64,000 nt of DNA from Marinibacterium profundimaris (GCF_002210095.1 NZ_AQQR01000004.1:372001-436000), one strand, 5' to 3'. Positions 9,922 to 19,217 are shown, counted from the first letter of the stretch. A program made the numbers and translations. The notes: generated from the sequence alone by a model not told the origin.

Positions 9922-10014
9922 CGGTGGGTTGGAAACCCACCCTACATCTGTGTCGGCGGCGGAACGTAGCCCCGGCGCCGGGGGTCCGGGTAGGGTGGGT
10001 TTTTCAACCCACCG
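9922..10014. repeat. Paired GTAGGGTGGG-type palindromic repeat, locus B (rplR-rpsE spacer)
   Basis: Arm 9922-9945 reads CGGTGGGTTGGAAACCCACC then CTAC; arm 9990-10014 reads GTAGGGTGGGTTTTTCAACC then CACCG, in the opposite orientation. The 44-base centre is GC-rich. The pair lies inside the spc operon right after the rplR stop and enlarges the rplR-rpsE spacer to 267 bp, unusually long for this gene pair. Confidence 0.88.
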
Positions 10015-10019
10015 CTGCC

Positions 10020-10379
10020 TCAGATCTTCAGGCCACCTTCACGCGCGGCGTCGGCCAGAGCCTTCACCTTGCCGTGGTACAGGAAGCCACCGCGGTCGAA
10101 ATACGCTTCCGCCACGCCAGCCGCCTTCGCGCGCTCGGCGATCAGGGAGCCGACCTTGGTGGCCGCTTCGACGTTGTTCTTGCCGATCAGCCCAAGATCC
10201 TTTTCCAGGGTCGAGGCTGCGGCCAGGGTCTTGCCGGCGACGTCGTCGATCAGCTGCACGCTGATGTTCTTGTTCGACCGGTGCACGCTCAACCGCAGCC
10301 GTCCGGCGTTGGTCTTGCGCAGCTTGTTCCGAACGCGCAGACGGCGCTTCAGGAACAGGGTCCGTTTGCTGTTTGCCAT
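10020..10379 (-). CDS. rplR: 50S ribosomal protein L18
   Basis: A 119-residue L18 ([38 protein letters not shown], and the C-terminal [20 protein letters not shown] blocks). It helps bind 5S rRNA to the central protuberance with L5 and L25. Eleven bases separate it from rplF. Confidence 0.98.
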   Translation of the reverse strand: MANSKRTLFLKRRLRVRNKLRKTNAGRLRLSVHRSNKNISVQLIDDVAGKTLAAASTLEKDLGLIGKNNVEAATKVGSLIAERAKAAGVAEAYFDRGGFLYHGKVKALADAAREGGLKI

Positions 10380-10390
10380 TTCTCGCGTCC

Positions 10391-10924
10391 TTACTTCTTC
10401 TTGCCTTCCTTGCGGAAGATATACTCGTCCTTGTACTTGATCCCTTTGCCCTTGTAGGGCTCGGGCGCGCGCCAGGCGCGGATCTCGGCGGCAACCTGAC
10501 CAACACGTTGTTCATCAATGCCTTCGATCACGATCTCGGTCGGCTTCGGCGCGGCAATCGTGACGCCTTCGGGCGCCTGATAATCCACGTCGTGCGACAG
10601 GCCGAGGTTCAGCTTCAGCGTGGTGCCCTGCATCGCGGCGCGGTAACCCACGCCGTTGATCTCGAGCTCTTTCTTGAAGCCGTCGGTCACGCCGGTCACC
10701 AGGTTCTGAACCATGGTGCGCGACATGCCCCACTGCTGGCGGGCGCGCTTGGACTTGCCGCGCGGCTCCACCTTGACGGCGCCCTCGTCCACGACCAGCG
10801 CCACGTCATCCGTGGCGGTGAAGCTGCGGGTGCCCTTGGGGCCCTTCACTTCGATGGTCTGGCCGCTGACCTTGGCTTCCACGCCGCTGGGCAGTTCGAC
10901 GGGCCTCTTACCAATACGAGACAT
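10391..10924 (-). CDS. rplF: 50S ribosomal protein L6
   Basis: A 177-residue L6 with two related domains: [15 protein letters not shown] at the start, [20 protein letters not shown] in the middle and the C-terminal signature [20 protein letters not shown]. It lies near the factor-binding site of the 50S subunit. Standard spc-operon position between rplR and rpsH. Confidence 0.98.
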   Translation of the reverse strand: MSRIGKRPVELPSGVEAKVSGQTIEVKGPKGTRSFTATDDVALVVDEGAVKVEPRGKSKRARQQWGMSRTMVQNLVTGVTDGFKKELEINGVGYRAAMQGTTLKLNLGLSHDVDYQAPEGVTIAAPKPTEIVIEGIDEQRVGQVAAEIRAWRAPEPYKGKGIKYKDEYIFRKEGKKK

Positions 10925-10936
10925 GTTGAAGCCTCC

Positions 10937-11329
10937 TTAGAATACGGTGCAAAGCACTTCGCCGCCAACATTGGCCGCGCGTGCGTTTGCATCCGACATC
11001 ACGCCCTTGGAGGTCGACACGACGGAAATACCGAGGCCCTGGCGGACCTGCGGAACGTCGCTGACACCCAGGTACACGCGACGACCCGGCTTGGACACGC
11101 GCTGAAGTTCGCGGATCACCGGTTCGCCTTCGTAGTACTTCAGGCTGATTTCAATTGCCGGGTGGCCGTTCTCGCCGGTCACCTTCTCGTAGCCACGGAT
11201 GTAGCCTTCGTCCTTGAGCACGTCGAGGACCCAGGCCCGCAGCTTGGACGCGGGCGTCATCACCGTCGACCGGCGGCGCATCTGTGCGTTCCGGATCCGG
11301 GTGAGCATATCGCCGATAGGATCGTTCAT
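10937..11329 (-). CDS. rpsH: 30S ribosomal protein S8
   Basis: A 130-residue S8 starting [20 protein letters not shown] with the C-terminal rRNA-binding [20 protein letters not shown]. In E. coli S8 represses the spc operon by binding its mRNA; that regulation is known for the family but was not tested here. Fifteen bases separate it from rpsN. Confidence 0.98.
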   Translation of the reverse strand: MNDPIGDMLTRIRNAQMRRRSTVMTPASKLRAWVLDVLKDEGYIRGYEKVTGENGHPAIEISLKYYEGEPVIRELQRVSKPGRRVYLGVSDVPQVRQGLGISVVSTSKGVMSDANARAANVGGEVLCTVF

Positions 11330-11344
11330 GTTCCTAAACCCTCC

Positions 11345-11650
11345 TTACCAGCTCGATTTCACCAGACCGGGGATCTGGCCAAAGGAGCCCAGTTCCCGCA
11401 GCGCGATCCGGCTGATCTTGAGTTTACGGTAATATGCGTGCGGACGGCCCGTCAGCTGGCAGCGGTTGTGCAGCCGGGTGGGCGAGCTGTTGCGCGGCAG
11501 TTTTGCAAGCTTCAGACGCGCCTTGAAGCGCTCTTCCATCGGCTTGGATTCATCGTTCGCGACCTCTTTCAGCTCGGCACGCTTGGCGGCGTACTTCTCC
11601 ACCAGGTGCTGACGCTTCTTCTCGCGTTCGATCATGCTTTTCTTAGCCAT
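11345..11650 (-). CDS. rpsN: 30S ribosomal protein S14 (zinc-free type)
   Basis: A 101-residue S14 of the long, zinc-independent class ([60 protein letters not shown]). The CxxC pairs of the short class are absent. It lies in the 30S head and follows rplE by 16 bases. Confidence 0.98.
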   Translation of the reverse strand: MAKKSMIEREKKRQHLVEKYAAKRAELKEVANDESKPMEERFKARLKLAKLPRNSSPTRLHNRCQLTGRPHAYYRKLKISRIALRELGSFGQIPGLVKSSW

Positions 11651-11666
11651 GATGTCTCTCCCTGGC

Positions 11667-12230
11667 TCAGCTGTTGAAGGGCATGTTGAAATGCTTCAAC
11701 AGCGCCTTGGCTTCTGCGTCGGTCTTCGCGGTGGTGGCGATCACGATGTCGAGGCCCCAGGTCTCGTCGACCTTGTCGAAATCGATCTCGGGGAACACGA
11801 TGTGCTCTTTCATGCCCATCGCATAGTTCCCGCGGCCATCGAAGCTCTTGCCCGACACGCCGCGGAAGTCGCGGACGCGCGGCAGCGCGATGGTGATCAG
11901 ACGATCGAGGAATTCGTACATCCGGTCGCCGCGCAGGGTAACCTTCGCACCCAGCGGCATGTCCTCGCGGACACGGAAGCCGGCGATCGACTTCTTGGCC
12001 TTGGTGACAACGGCCTTCTGACCGGCGATCAGCGTCAGGTCATCCTGAGCCGACTTGGCCTTCTTGCTGTCCTTCACGGCTTCGGCGCCACAGCCGATGT
12101 TCAGAACGATCTTCTCCAGCCTGGGGATCATCATGTCGTTCTTGTAGCCGAATTCTTCCTTCATCGCCGGACGGATCGTGTCGGCGTAGACGGAACGCAG
12201 GCGGGGGGTGTAACCGGCGGTATCAAGCAT
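11667..12230 (-). CDS. rplE: 50S ribosomal protein L5
   Basis: A 187-residue L5 ([60 protein letters not shown]). It joins 5S rRNA to the 50S subunit and contacts the P-site tRNA. Its start overlaps the end of rplX by 8 bases, indicating coupled translation. Confidence 0.98.
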   Translation of the reverse strand: MLDTAGYTPRLRSVYADTIRPAMKEEFGYKNDMMIPRLEKIVLNIGCGAEAVKDSKKAKSAQDDLTLIAGQKAVVTKAKKSIAGFRVREDMPLGAKVTLRGDRMYEFLDRLITIALPRVRDFRGVSGKSFDGRGNYAMGMKEHIVFPEIDFDKVDETWGLDIVIATTAKTDAEAKALLKHFNMPFNS

Positions 12231-12537
12231 CGATCACGTCTCCGGTGGTCTTGGCGAACCGCACCTTCTTGCCGTCGTCGGTGGTCTTGAAACCGACGCG
12301 GGTGGGTTTGCCGTTGGCGTCCAGGAATGCCAGGTTCGACAGATCGATCGGCGTCGCCTGGGGGATGCGACCGCCCTGGCTTGTCTGCGACTGACGGGTG
12401 TGGCGGATGGCGATGTTGATGCCGTCGACAACGGCCTTGCCGGCCTTGGGGTCAACGGAAGTGATGGTGCCTTCCTTGCCCTTGTCCTTGCCGGCGAGCA
12501 CGACGACCTTGTCGCCCTTCTTCAGCTTGGCTGCCAT
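12223..12537 (-). CDS. rplX: 50S ribosomal protein L24
   Basis: A 104-residue L24 with the KOW motif near the start ([20 protein letters not shown]) and [20 protein letters not shown] further on. It is an early assembly initiator of the 50S subunit. One base separates it from rplN and its end overlaps rplE. Confidence 0.98.
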   Translation of the reverse strand: MAAKLKKGDKVVVLAGKDKGKEGTITSVDPKAGKAVVDGINIAIRHTRQSQTSQGGRIPQATPIDLSNLAFLDANGKPTRVGFKTTDDGKKVRFAKTTGDVIDA

Positions 12538-12538
12538 A

Positions 12539-12907
12539 TCAGAGCACCTCCGGAGCGAGCGAGATGATCTTCATGAAGTTCTTCGCGCGCAGCTCACGAA
12601 CCACCGGCCCGAAGATACGGGTGCCGACGGGCTCGTTGTTGTTGTTGAGGATGACGGCGGCGTTGCGATCGAAGCGGATCGCGGTGCCGTCCTCACGGCG
12701 GACTTCCTTGGCGGTGCGAACGACGACGGCCTTTCGGACGTCACCTTTCTTCACACGGCCACGCGGAATGGCCTCCTTGACGGACACCACGATGATGTCG
12801 CCAACAGAGGCATACTTCCGCTTGGATCCGCCCAAGACCTTGATGCACTGAACTTTCCGGGCACCGGAATTGTCAGCAACATCCAGATTGGTCTGCATCT
12901 GGATCAT
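12539..12907 (-). CDS. rplN: 50S ribosomal protein L14
   Basis: A 122-residue L14 of exactly the usual length ([20 protein letters not shown], the [19 protein letters not shown] segment, and [15 protein letters not shown]-type C-terminus, here [15 protein letters not shown]). It forms an intersubunit bridge. An 80-bp spacer separates it from rpsQ. Confidence 0.98.
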   Translation of the reverse strand: MIQMQTNLDVADNSGARKVQCIKVLGGSKRKYASVGDIIVVSVKEAIPRGRVKKGDVRKAVVVRTAKEVRREDGTAIRFDRNAAVILNNNNEPVGTRIFGPVVRELRAKNFMKIISLAPEVL

Positions 12908-12987
12908 TTGGTTTCTCCCGACCTGTGGGGGCTGTTCTGGTTAAGTCCCCCAGGGTTTCGTTCAAACCGGGCTGTGCCCGAGACGGT

Positions 12988-13218
12988 TTACGCCTCGATC
13001 ACTTCCCAGCGTTTGGTCTTCGACTTCGGCGCGCATTCGATGATGCGGACCGTGTCACCCTTCTTGAAGGTGTTCTTCTCGTCGTGAGCCCGGTACTTCT
13101 TGGACTTACGGATGGTCTTTTTCAGAACCGGGTGCGTGAAGCGGCGTTCGACGGAAACGGTGACGGTCTGTTCGTTGGCGTCGCTGGTCACGGTGCCGCG
13201 CAGGATACGTTTGGGCAT
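12988..13218 (-). CDS. rpsQ: 30S ribosomal protein S17
   Basis: A 76-residue S17 ([40 protein letters not shown], then the [21 protein letters not shown]-terminal block). It is a primary 16S rRNA-binding protein. Twelve bases after rpmC. Confidence 0.98.
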   Translation of the reverse strand: MPKRILRGTVTSDANEQTVTVSVERRFTHPVLKKTIRKSKKYRAHDEKNTFKKGDTVRIIECAPKSKTKRWEVIEA

Positions 13219-13230
13219 CAGGTCGGCTCC

Positions 13231-13431
13231 TTATTCCGCTGCTTCTTTGGCTTTTTCGTTCAAGATCGTCAGCACGCGGGCAACGTCACGCTTGACGGTG
13301 CGGATGCGGGCCGTGGTCTCGAGCTGGCCGGTCGCCTGCTGGAAACGCAGGTTGAAGGCCTCTTTCTTGAGATTCACCAGATCCTCACGAAGCTGATCCG
13401 GCGTCTTGTTACGCAGTTCCTGGGCGTTCAT
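13231..13431 (-). CDS. rpmC: 50S ribosomal protein L29
   Basis: A 66-residue, two-helix L29 ([40 protein letters not shown], then [16 protein letters not shown]). It lies at the tunnel exit near the SRP/trigger factor docking site. It is the first gene of this transcript: upstream there is a promoter-like sequence and then a phospholipase gene instead of rplP. GAAAGGAAC serves as Shine-Dalgarno. Confidence 0.98.
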   Translation of the reverse strand: MNAQELRNKTPDQLREDLVNLKKEAFNLRFQQATGQLETTARIRTVKRDVARVLTILNEKAKEAAE

Positions 13432-13514
13432 CGCCTATGTTCCTTTCAACATCACGGGCAGGCCCCAAAGCATTGGGTCACCCTGATTCCCGTGGAGTTC
13501 GTGGATGAGCGGCC

Positions 13515-13543
13515 CCTTTACGCGCCCGGGGACCGCATGGCAA
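13515..13543 (-). promoter_or_regulatory. Candidate sigma-70 promoter for the rpmC-rpmD operon
   Basis: On the minus strand TTGCCA (13538-13543) and TAAAGG (13515-13520) are separated by exactly 17 bases, about 85 bases before the rpmC ATG. Because rplP is not upstream, the ribosomal genes need a local promoter. The -10 element is a weak match, so confidence is limited. Confidence 0.4.
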
Positions 13544-13637
13544 CCCCGAATGGCCGTTTCCGGCGGGATGACGGGGGTTCAGGGGCGTGACGGGGCGTGA
13601 CAGGGCGTCGTAACGACCCTGCACCCCGCGGCATATC

Positions 13638-15179
13638 CTAGAGCATCCATTCCACCGGCAGCCAGCCGACCACCCGGGCCATGAACCGCTGGAACCCGCT
13701 GGTCTTCGGATCGTCGTCGTAGGTGACGGTCTCCCCGCCCTCCGTCTCCTCGATCCAGACCAGCCCGCCGTCCCCGTCCGGCTCCACCCGGTAATACATC
13801 TCCATCCGCTCCAGCTGGTCCGAAAGCGAGGCCGCCATCTCGGGGCTGTCCACCAGCACGCCCATCTCGGTGTTCAGCCGGGCCGAGCGCGGGTCGAGGT
13901 TGTAGGACCCGATGAAGACCCGCGCGCCGTCGAAGCCGAAGACCTTCGCATGCAGCCCCGAGGCCGAGCCGGCCAGGATCTCCGGCAGCGAGCGCTCCAC
14001 AGCCTCCTCCCGCATCGCCCGCAGCTCCAGCAGCTCCACGCCGCTGTCCGCCAGCCCCTGCCGGTATTTCATGTAGCCGGCATGGACCGGCATCACGTCC
14101 GTCGCCTCCAGCGAGTTGGTCAGCACCCGGACCCGGACGCCACTCTCCGCCAGTCCCTCCAGCACCTCGGCGCCGCGCGGGCCGGGGATGAAATAGGCCG
14201 ACACCAGGTCCAGCGAGGTCTCCGTCGCCTCCGCCATGGCGATCAGGTCCTCGACCACCAGGTCGTCGTCGCTCGCCTGGCCCAGCCCCTTGGCGGGATC
14301 GTCAACGTAAAGCACCGCGTCGCCCCATTCGAAGATCAGGGAGTGATCCTCGATCTGCCGGGTCAGCACCGCCTCGCGGATCGCCTCGCGATAGCCCGCG
14401 CCCAGCGCCGAGTCCCGCGCCAGCCCGGCCAGCTGCGCGATCTGCGGCACGCCCGCGGGCGCGAGGATCTTCCCGGCGGCATAGGCGGATCCGCTGTTCC
14501 AGTAATCGTCGAAGCTGTCCGCCACGTCGTCGACCACCGGCCCGACCGCAATGGCATCGACGTCGAAGTAATGCGTCCCCTCGCCGTAGGCGAAGTAGAT
14601 GTCCCCGATGTTGCGCCCGCCCAGCACCGTGGCCACGCCGTCCACGGTCATCGACTTGTTGTGCATCCGCCGGTTCAGGCGGCGGAAGTCGAAGGCATAA
14701 GAGGCAAGCTTGGGGCTGCGCAGGGTGAACGGGTTGAAGATCCGTACCTGGGCCGTGGGCAGGGCATCGAGCTCGGCCATCAGAGCGTCCATGCCCGGGA
14801 TGCCGTTGTCATCCACCAGAAGCCGCACGCGCACGCCCCGCTCCGCCGCGGCGCGCAGCTCCTCCAGCAGCATCAGCCCGGTCGTGTCGTCCTGCCAGAT
14901 GTAATATTGCGCGTCGATCGAGGACACCGCCTGCCGCGCCAGGATCACCCGGGCGGCAAAGGCCGCGCGCCCGTCGGCCAGCGGTCGGATCCCGCTCTGG
15001 TCCGGGTGACGCTCCAGCGCGGGCAGGATGGCGCGGCCCAGCGGACTGTCGGGCGCGGCGGGCAGGCGCTCGGTGGCCTCGGCGAAGGTCTCCTCGGGCA
15101 GGGGAAACAGGAGTTTCAAGCCGAACACGATCACCGCGCAGAGCACCAGGATCGTCAGGAGAGTCTTCAGGAACGTCAT
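13638..15179 (-). CDS. Phospholipase D family protein (cardiolipin synthase ClsC-like)
   Basis: A 513-residue protein with one N-terminal membrane anchor (about 5-27) and two HKD motifs: His173/Lys175/Asp180 (RMHNKSMTVD) and His410/Lys412/Asp417 (GLHAKVFGFD). The two motifs form one PLD active site by a covalent phosphohistidine. The spacing and the IGSYNLDPRSA sequence after the second motif resemble ClsC/YmdC-type cardiolipin synthases that join phosphatidyl groups, but phospholipase activity is equally compatible. No ymdB-like macrodomain partner is adjacent. It stands where rplP would be expected upstream of rpmC. Confidence 0.88.
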   Translation of the reverse strand: MTFLKTLLTILVLCAVIVFGLKLLFPLPEETFAEATERLPAAPDSPLGRAILPALERHPDQSGIRPLADGRAAFAARVILARQAVSSIDAQYYIWQDDTTGLMLLEELRAAAERGVRVRLLVDDNGIPGMDALMAELDALPTAQVRIFNPFTLRSPKLASYAFDFRRLNRRMHNKSMTVDGVATVLGGRNIGDIYFAYGEGTHYFDVDAIAVGPVVDDVADSFDDYWNSGSAYAAGKILAPAGVPQIAQLAGLARDSALGAGYREAIREAVLTRQIEDHSLIFEWGDAVLYVDDPAKGLGQASDDDLVVEDLIAMAEATETSLDLVSAYFIPGPRGAEVLEGLAESGVRVRVLTNSLEATDVMPVHAGYMKYRQGLADSGVELLELRAMREEAVERSLPEILAGSASGLHAKVFGFDGARVFIGSYNLDPRSARLNTEMGVLVDSPEMAASLSDQLERMEMYYRVEPDGDGGLVWIEETEGGETVTYDDDPKTSGFQRFMARVVGWLPVEWML

Positions 15180-15331
15180 CGGGAGCCTTCACCACGCCAG
15201 GTCGCCCACCGTGCGGGCGGGCCCGGGATCCGGCGGGTTTGAGCGGAGTTCACCACATCCGGGGCGGGTCTCCAAGCCCTTCGAGGGAAATGGCGCCCTG
15301 TCCCGGAGGCGATGCGGGCCGTGGGCGTGGG

Positions 15332-15495
15332 GCAGGAGTATTTGGACAAAGGTGAAGACAGGGGCGTGGCGCGCCGGGGGCGAAGGTGGTGCCGCCCTGG
15401 CGGGGCCGGAGGGGCGAGCCGGTCCGGCCGTGGCGGCGGCGGAGAGGGCGGGAGCCTCCGGCGGGAGGTATTTGGGCCAAGAAGAAGACCGGGGG
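15332..15495 (+). repeat. AGTATTTGG...GAAGACAGGG repeat pair, locus 1 (alpha then beta)
   Basis: Alpha copy at 15332-15364 contains AGTATTTGGACAAAGGTGAA followed by GACAGGGG. Beta copy at 15451-15495 contains GGTATTTGGGCCAAGAAGAA followed by GACCGGGGG and is preceded by a CCTCC-GGCG-GGAGG hairpin. Both read in the plus direction, about 125 bases apart. Sister loci lie at 24956, 42270 and 49891. Confidence 0.85.
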
Positions 15496-15609
15496 ACCGC
15501 GAGAGAGGCGAGCGCGAGAGGGTGTGCCGGCCTGGATGGCAGGGCGGGCAAAGCTTTCGGATTGGTTAATCCGTCTCTGCAAGTCCTTGATCTTGCTGGG
15601 GGCGGAGGG

Positions 15610-15627
15610 TGTCCCACGCGTGGGACA
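15610..15627. repeat. 18-bp perfect palindrome TGTCCCACGCGTGGGACA at the marC stop
   Basis: The palindrome directly abuts the TGA stop of marC (15628-15630 on the minus strand). The identical 18 bases recur at 55891-55908 just past the exonuclease III gene. No U-run follows, so it is not a standard terminator; a protein-binding site or a dispersed palindrome is possible. Confidence 0.85.
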
Positions 15628-16284
15628 TCATTCCATCATCGTCAGCACGCCCAGCACGTCGAGGCCCGTGAGGACCGAATCCACGGCGATCGTGGCGAGG
15701 ATCATCCCCATGACCCGGCTGATCACGCTGACCCCGCCTTCGCCGATCATTCTCTGGATCTTCGAGGCCGCCAGCAGGAAGCCCAGGGTGATGCAGAGCA
15801 CCAGCACCAGAAGCGCCGCCGTCAGCGCCTGCTGCGGGACCGAGACGTGGTGGTTGTCGGTCAGGATCACCACCGCCAGCATCGCGCCCGGCGAGGCGAT
15901 CGAAGGCATCGCCAGCGGGAAGACGGCAAGCGCCATGACGCCGGTGCCGATGGTCTTCTCGGCCTCCTCGCGCTCGGCCTCGGCGATCTCGACCTCGGGT
16001 TTGCTTTCGCCGAAGATCATCGTCATCGCGAACAGGAAGAGCACAAGGCCCCCCGCCACCTGGAACGCCCCCAGGCGCAGGCCCAGCCCTTCGAGCAGAA
16101 ACTGCCCGCCGACCAGGAAGGCCATCAGCACGAGCCCCGCGATCAGCACCCCGCGGATCGCGAATTTCCGGTGCAGGTGCTGCGGCACCGAGGCGGCGGC
16201 GAAGAGGAAGACCGGGATCGACCCGATCGGGTCGATCACCACGAACATGGTGATGAAGTCCCGCCAAAGCGTCGTCAGTTCCAT
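15628..16284 (-). CDS. MarC family integral membrane protein
   Basis: A 218-residue, six-helix inner-membrane protein of the MarC/YhgN family. Typical parts are FITMFVVIDPIGSIPVFLFA (10-30), the second repeat-like FAMTMIFGES, and the conserved GVMALAVFPLAMPSIASPGA in the second half. Family function is still unclear despite the multiple-antibiotic-resistance name. The ATG at 16284 follows AGGAGCAACC; the longer frame to 16335 adds a non-conserved basic tail. Monocistronic, with a palindrome right at its stop. Confidence 0.92.
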   Translation of the reverse strand: MELTTLWRDFITMFVVIDPIGSIPVFLFAAASVPQHLHRKFAIRGVLIAGLVLMAFLVGGQFLLEGLGLRLGAFQVAGGLVLFLFAMTMIFGESKPEVEIAEAEREEAEKTIGTGVMALAVFPLAMPSIASPGAMLAVVILTDNHHVSVPQQALTAALLVLVLCITLGFLLAASKIQRMIGEGGVSVISRVMGMILATIAVDSVLTGLDVLGVLTMME

Positions 16285-16414
16285 CGGTTGCTCCTGTCTT
16301 TTGGTCCCGGCCCGGCCGGGGGCCCGTCGCGCCACCCTGAGGGCCCGGCCGCCCGTGTTTCAAGGCCAAATCCGCCCGGGCCCCGCCTTCGCGGCCCGGC
16401 GCGGCGGGAGCGCC

Positions 16415-17452
16415 TCAGATGATCTCGTCCTCGTCGAACATCGACGCCCCGTCGAGCTGGTTGGTGAGGCTCTCGATGCGGCTTTCCTCCTCGGCCGAAA
16501 TCTGGGCGATGTGGAACAGCGCGTCGCCCTCGTTGACCAGCGGCAGGTTGGTGCGGCCGATGATCAGCCCGGATTCCTCGGCGCGGACCTCTTCCTCGAC
16601 CTCGCCGAAGGGGTCCGAGATCATCGCCAGCAACTCGCCCTGCTCGACCATCTCGCCGGTTGCCTTGAAGGCGCGCAGCAGCCCGCCGGCGGGCGAGCGT
16701 TCCCAGGCGGTCACGGAGGCCTTGACCGGCACCGCCTCGGCCAGCGGCACGCCGTCCTGGGGGATCATCCCCAGCGAATGCATTACCCGCAGGATCCCGG
16801 CCACGCCGACCCGCGCGGATTGTTCGTCGAACCGCAGCCCCTCGCCCGCCTCGTACAGCAGGATGTCGACGCCATGGCGCTGCGCCTCCTTCCGGAGCGA
16901 GCCGTCGCGCAGCTTCGAGCGGATGACGACCGGGGCGCCGAAGGCATCGGCATGGACCATCGTCCCGGGCTTGCCGGGCGAGACGCGGATCTGGGGCATG
17001 TTCTCGCGGTGGATGGCGGCGGAATGCAGGTCGATGCCGAGATCGGCGCGCGCCACGATCTCGGTCATGAAGATATGTGCCAGCCGCCCGGCCAGGGACC
17101 CGGTTTCAGAGCCCGGGAAGCAGCGGTTCAGGTCGCGCCGGTCAGGCAGGTAGCGGGAATGGTTGAGGAACCCGAAGGTGTTGACGATCGGCACCACCAT
17201 CAGCGTACCGGCGATCCGGTCCAGCTGCGGGCTGCGCAACAGGCGGCGCGCGATCTCGACGCCGATGATCTCGTCCCCGTGGATCGCGGCGCTGACGAAC
17301 ATCGTCGGCCCCGGCGACCGGCCATGGACCACGTGGACCGACATGGTCACCGGCGTGTGGTCGGAAAACATGCTGACCGGCAGTTCCACGGTGCGCTGGC
17401 TGCCGGGGGGGACCCGGGTGGAACCGATCTGAAAGGCGGGGCGGGTCGACAT
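16415..17452 (-). CDS. Succinylglutamate desuccinylase/aspartoacylase (AstE/AspA) family zinc deacylase
   Basis: A 345-residue M14-like deacylase. The zinc ligands are His58 and Glu61 in AAIHGDE and His143 in DLHSAA; the NTFGFLNHSRYLPDRRDLNR stretch (91-110) ends in Arg residues that bind the substrate carboxylate. The C-terminal barrel ends acidic. Such proteins remove acyl groups from N-acylated amino acids; one branch (DoeB-like) acts in ectoine breakdown, but no doeA is next to it, so the substrate stays open. Start at 17452 chosen for the CAGGAG site and the MSTRPAFQIG N-terminus. Confidence 0.85.
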   Translation of the reverse strand: MSTRPAFQIGSTRVPPGSQRTVELPVSMFSDHTPVTMSVHVVHGRSPGPTMFVSAAIHGDEIIGVEIARRLLRSPQLDRIAGTLMVVPIVNTFGFLNHSRYLPDRRDLNRCFPGSETGSLAGRLAHIFMTEIVARADLGIDLHSAAIHRENMPQIRVSPGKPGTMVHADAFGAPVVIRSKLRDGSLRKEAQRHGVDILLYEAGEGLRFDEQSARVGVAGILRVMHSLGMIPQDGVPLAEAVPVKASVTAWERSPAGGLLRAFKATGEMVEQGELLAMISDPFGEVEEEVRAEESGLIIGRTNLPLVNEGDALFHIAQISAEEESRIESLTNQLDGASMFDEDEII

Positions 17453-17603
17453 GGGCTGAGCTCCTGGGGGCATGCTCGGACAAGGGTCGCGCATCTGAAT
17501 AGGTCTGCCCGGGATGGGCTGCAAGATGTCCGGAGAAAGTGAAAATATCCCTTACTTGAGAAACCCTTTCATAAATGCCATTCCTCGCGGATTGAATTTT
17601 CAT

Positions 17604-18551
17604 ATGAGAGTAACCAGCACGCCCCTTCGCCTAGGCAGTTTCGGCGCGGATTTCATCACCGGCACATCCTTCAACGACTACGTCTTCGGATTTTTCGGCA
17701 ACGACCGGATCGAACTGACCGGCGGCGTCAACCGCGTCTTCGCCGGCCGCGGCGACGACACGATTTCGGTGCTCGATCCGCAAAGCACGAACATCTTGTT
17801 CACCGGCCGCGGCAATGACGTGATCGAGATTACCGACACGTTTTCAAGCAACACCGTGGTGCGCGATTTCGAGATCGGCGCCGACCGGATCGACGTCTCC
17901 GCACTTGGCATCACATCGATTGAGGGGATCACGGTCCTGCAGCAATCCGGGAGCGTCATGATCCTGGCCGACGGGCACGAGCTGACCCTGGACTACGTGA
18001 CCAGGGGCCAGATCACGGCCGGGGATTTCATCTTCGCCGAAGAACCGCCCGAACCCGTCGTGGTGGTGGATTTCGAAGAGCTGGAGAACGCCCCGACCGA
18101 GCTTGATCCCGTCAATCACTCCGATCCGCTGCCCGAGGGTTACCTTGGCTACACCTGGACCGACTTCTGGTTGATGGAGACGGATGAGTTTGCGGACTAT
18201 TTCCCGGACCACAGCTTTGTCCCGCAATCCGGCGACAACGTGATCTATGGCTATATCACCGGAAATCCCGGCATTTCGCGCGACACCAATTTCGGGATCG
18301 ACTCGCTCTATATCGGCTCGGCGTAGAACGACGACATGACCGTGCGGATCGAGGCCTATGACGAGGGCGAGCTGGTGGGGTCAAGCAGCTATGTCACCCA
18401 GCACGCCACGCGGCAATTCATCGAGCTGGACCAGGAGATCTTCGGCGACGTGGACGAGGTGTTGTTCTTCGCCTCGGGCGGAACCGACGCCGATCCCGAC
18501 GACAACGGCAGCGGGGCCGTCATGTTTATCGACGATATCGTCTTCGCCTGA
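17604..18551 (+). pseudogene. RTX-like (hemolysin-type calcium-binding) gene with an in-frame TAG stop
   Basis: One reading frame runs from ATG 17604 to a TGA at 18549-18551 but is cut by TAG at 18324-18326 (codon 241). The first half has RTX-like Gly/Asp-rich turns (GTSFNDYVFGFFGNDRIE, GRGDDTISVL, GRGNDVIEI at about 17-80) that bind calcium in secreted type I substrates, then VRDFEIGADRIDVSALGI. The second half (after residue 150) is a different acidic domain that runs across the TAG without loss of frame, composition or codon bias (LYIGSA-stop-NDDMTVRIEA). The family context suggests TAG arose from TGG (Trp). In-frame ATGs at 17514 and 17526 are alternative starts; none has a clear ribosome site. 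No type I export genes are adjacent. Confidence 0.75.
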
Positions 18552-18596
18552 TCCCGGGTGGCGCGCCGGGTCCGGCGCGCCGTCCGCCTGCCGGGC

Positions 18597-19217
18597 TCAG
18601 CTCCAGCTGTAGTTGAAGCTGACCGAGATCCGTTCGTCCTCGGACATGTTCATCGGCACCTCGTGGCGCAGCCAGCTTTCCCAGAGCAGCACGTCGCCGA
18701 CCCTGGGCCGGACATAGACGAAGCTCTGCAGCTCGCGCCGGGCGTCCTTCTTGCGGACCGGGGCGGCCATCATCATCTGGCTGCGCGGGTCTTCCAGCTT
18801 CAGCGCGCTGGCGCCTTCGGGCATCGCGACATAGGTGGTGCCCGAGATCACCGAATGCGGGTGGATGTGGCTGGTGTGGATCCCGCCCTCGGGCAGGATG
18901 TTGATCCAGATGTCCTCCAGCTTCAGCTCGCGCCCGTCGAGGTCGAATTCCAGGTCCTCGGCGAAGGCGGCGACATGGGCGTCCAGGACCTTCACCAGCT
19001 CGGCGAAGATCGGGAAGCGCCAGGGCAGGTCGGTCAGCGAGGCATAGGAGGTGTAGCCGGGGTAGCCGTTTCCCTCGCACCATTCCTGTCCGGCCTCGTC
19101 ATCCTCGGCGATGACCAGGCAGGAGTTCTCAAGCTCGGACGGATCGATGGGCGTGCCGTGCTCGGACAGCGCGGCGCGGTAGAGGCGGGTGGCGAAGAGG
19201 GATTCGATCTGGGACAT
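18597..19217 (-). CDS. TIGR02466-type putative 2OG-Fe(II) oxygenase
   Basis: A 206-residue protein of the TIGR02466 family, predicted to be an iron/2-oxoglutarate-dependent double-stranded beta-helix oxygenase. The HTSHIHPHSVISGTTYV segment (114-130) holds candidate iron ligands (His117, His119) and His185 in WLRHEVP the distal one; RISVSFNYS at the C-terminus matches the usual 2OG-binding Arg strand. Some family members lie near tetratricopeptide or sulfotransferase genes; none is here. The ATG at 19217 gives the normal N-terminus MSQIESLFATRLYRA. Substrate unknown. Confidence 0.82.
   Translation of the reverse strand: MSQIESLFATRLYRAALSEHGTPIDPSELENSCLVIAEDDEAGQEWCEGNGYPGYTSYASLTDLPWRFPIFAELVKVLDAHVAAFAEDLEFDLDGRELKLEDIWINILPEGGIHTSHIHPHSVISGTTYVAMPEGASALKLEDPRSQMMMAAPVRKKDARRELQSFVYVRPRVGDVLLWESWLRHEVPMNMSEDERISVSFNYSWS

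Larger units (their letters stand above)
15180..15627. other. Gene-free spacer between the PLD gene and marC
   Basis: These 448 bases hold a pair of AGTATTTGG-type repeats (alpha and beta subtypes) and, at the right end, an 18-bp palindrome touching the marC stop. Open frames across it are GC-driven shadows. No start site or recognisable protein was seen. Confidence 0.7.

Noticed and set aside
13638-15179. PLD gene considered as part of a Zorya/nuclease-type defence system
   Set aside because: It has a membrane anchor and two HKD motifs in cardiolipin synthase spacing, and no helicase, ATPase or restriction partner nearby.
15386-17542. 718-codon plus-strand frame over the marC and deacylase region
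   Set aside because: Antisense to two clear genes and crosses the repeat locus; no recognisable protein.
17530-17620. AT-rich patch before the RTX-like gene as a sigma-70 promoter
   Set aside because: AT-rich but no -35/-10 pair with acceptable spacing was found.
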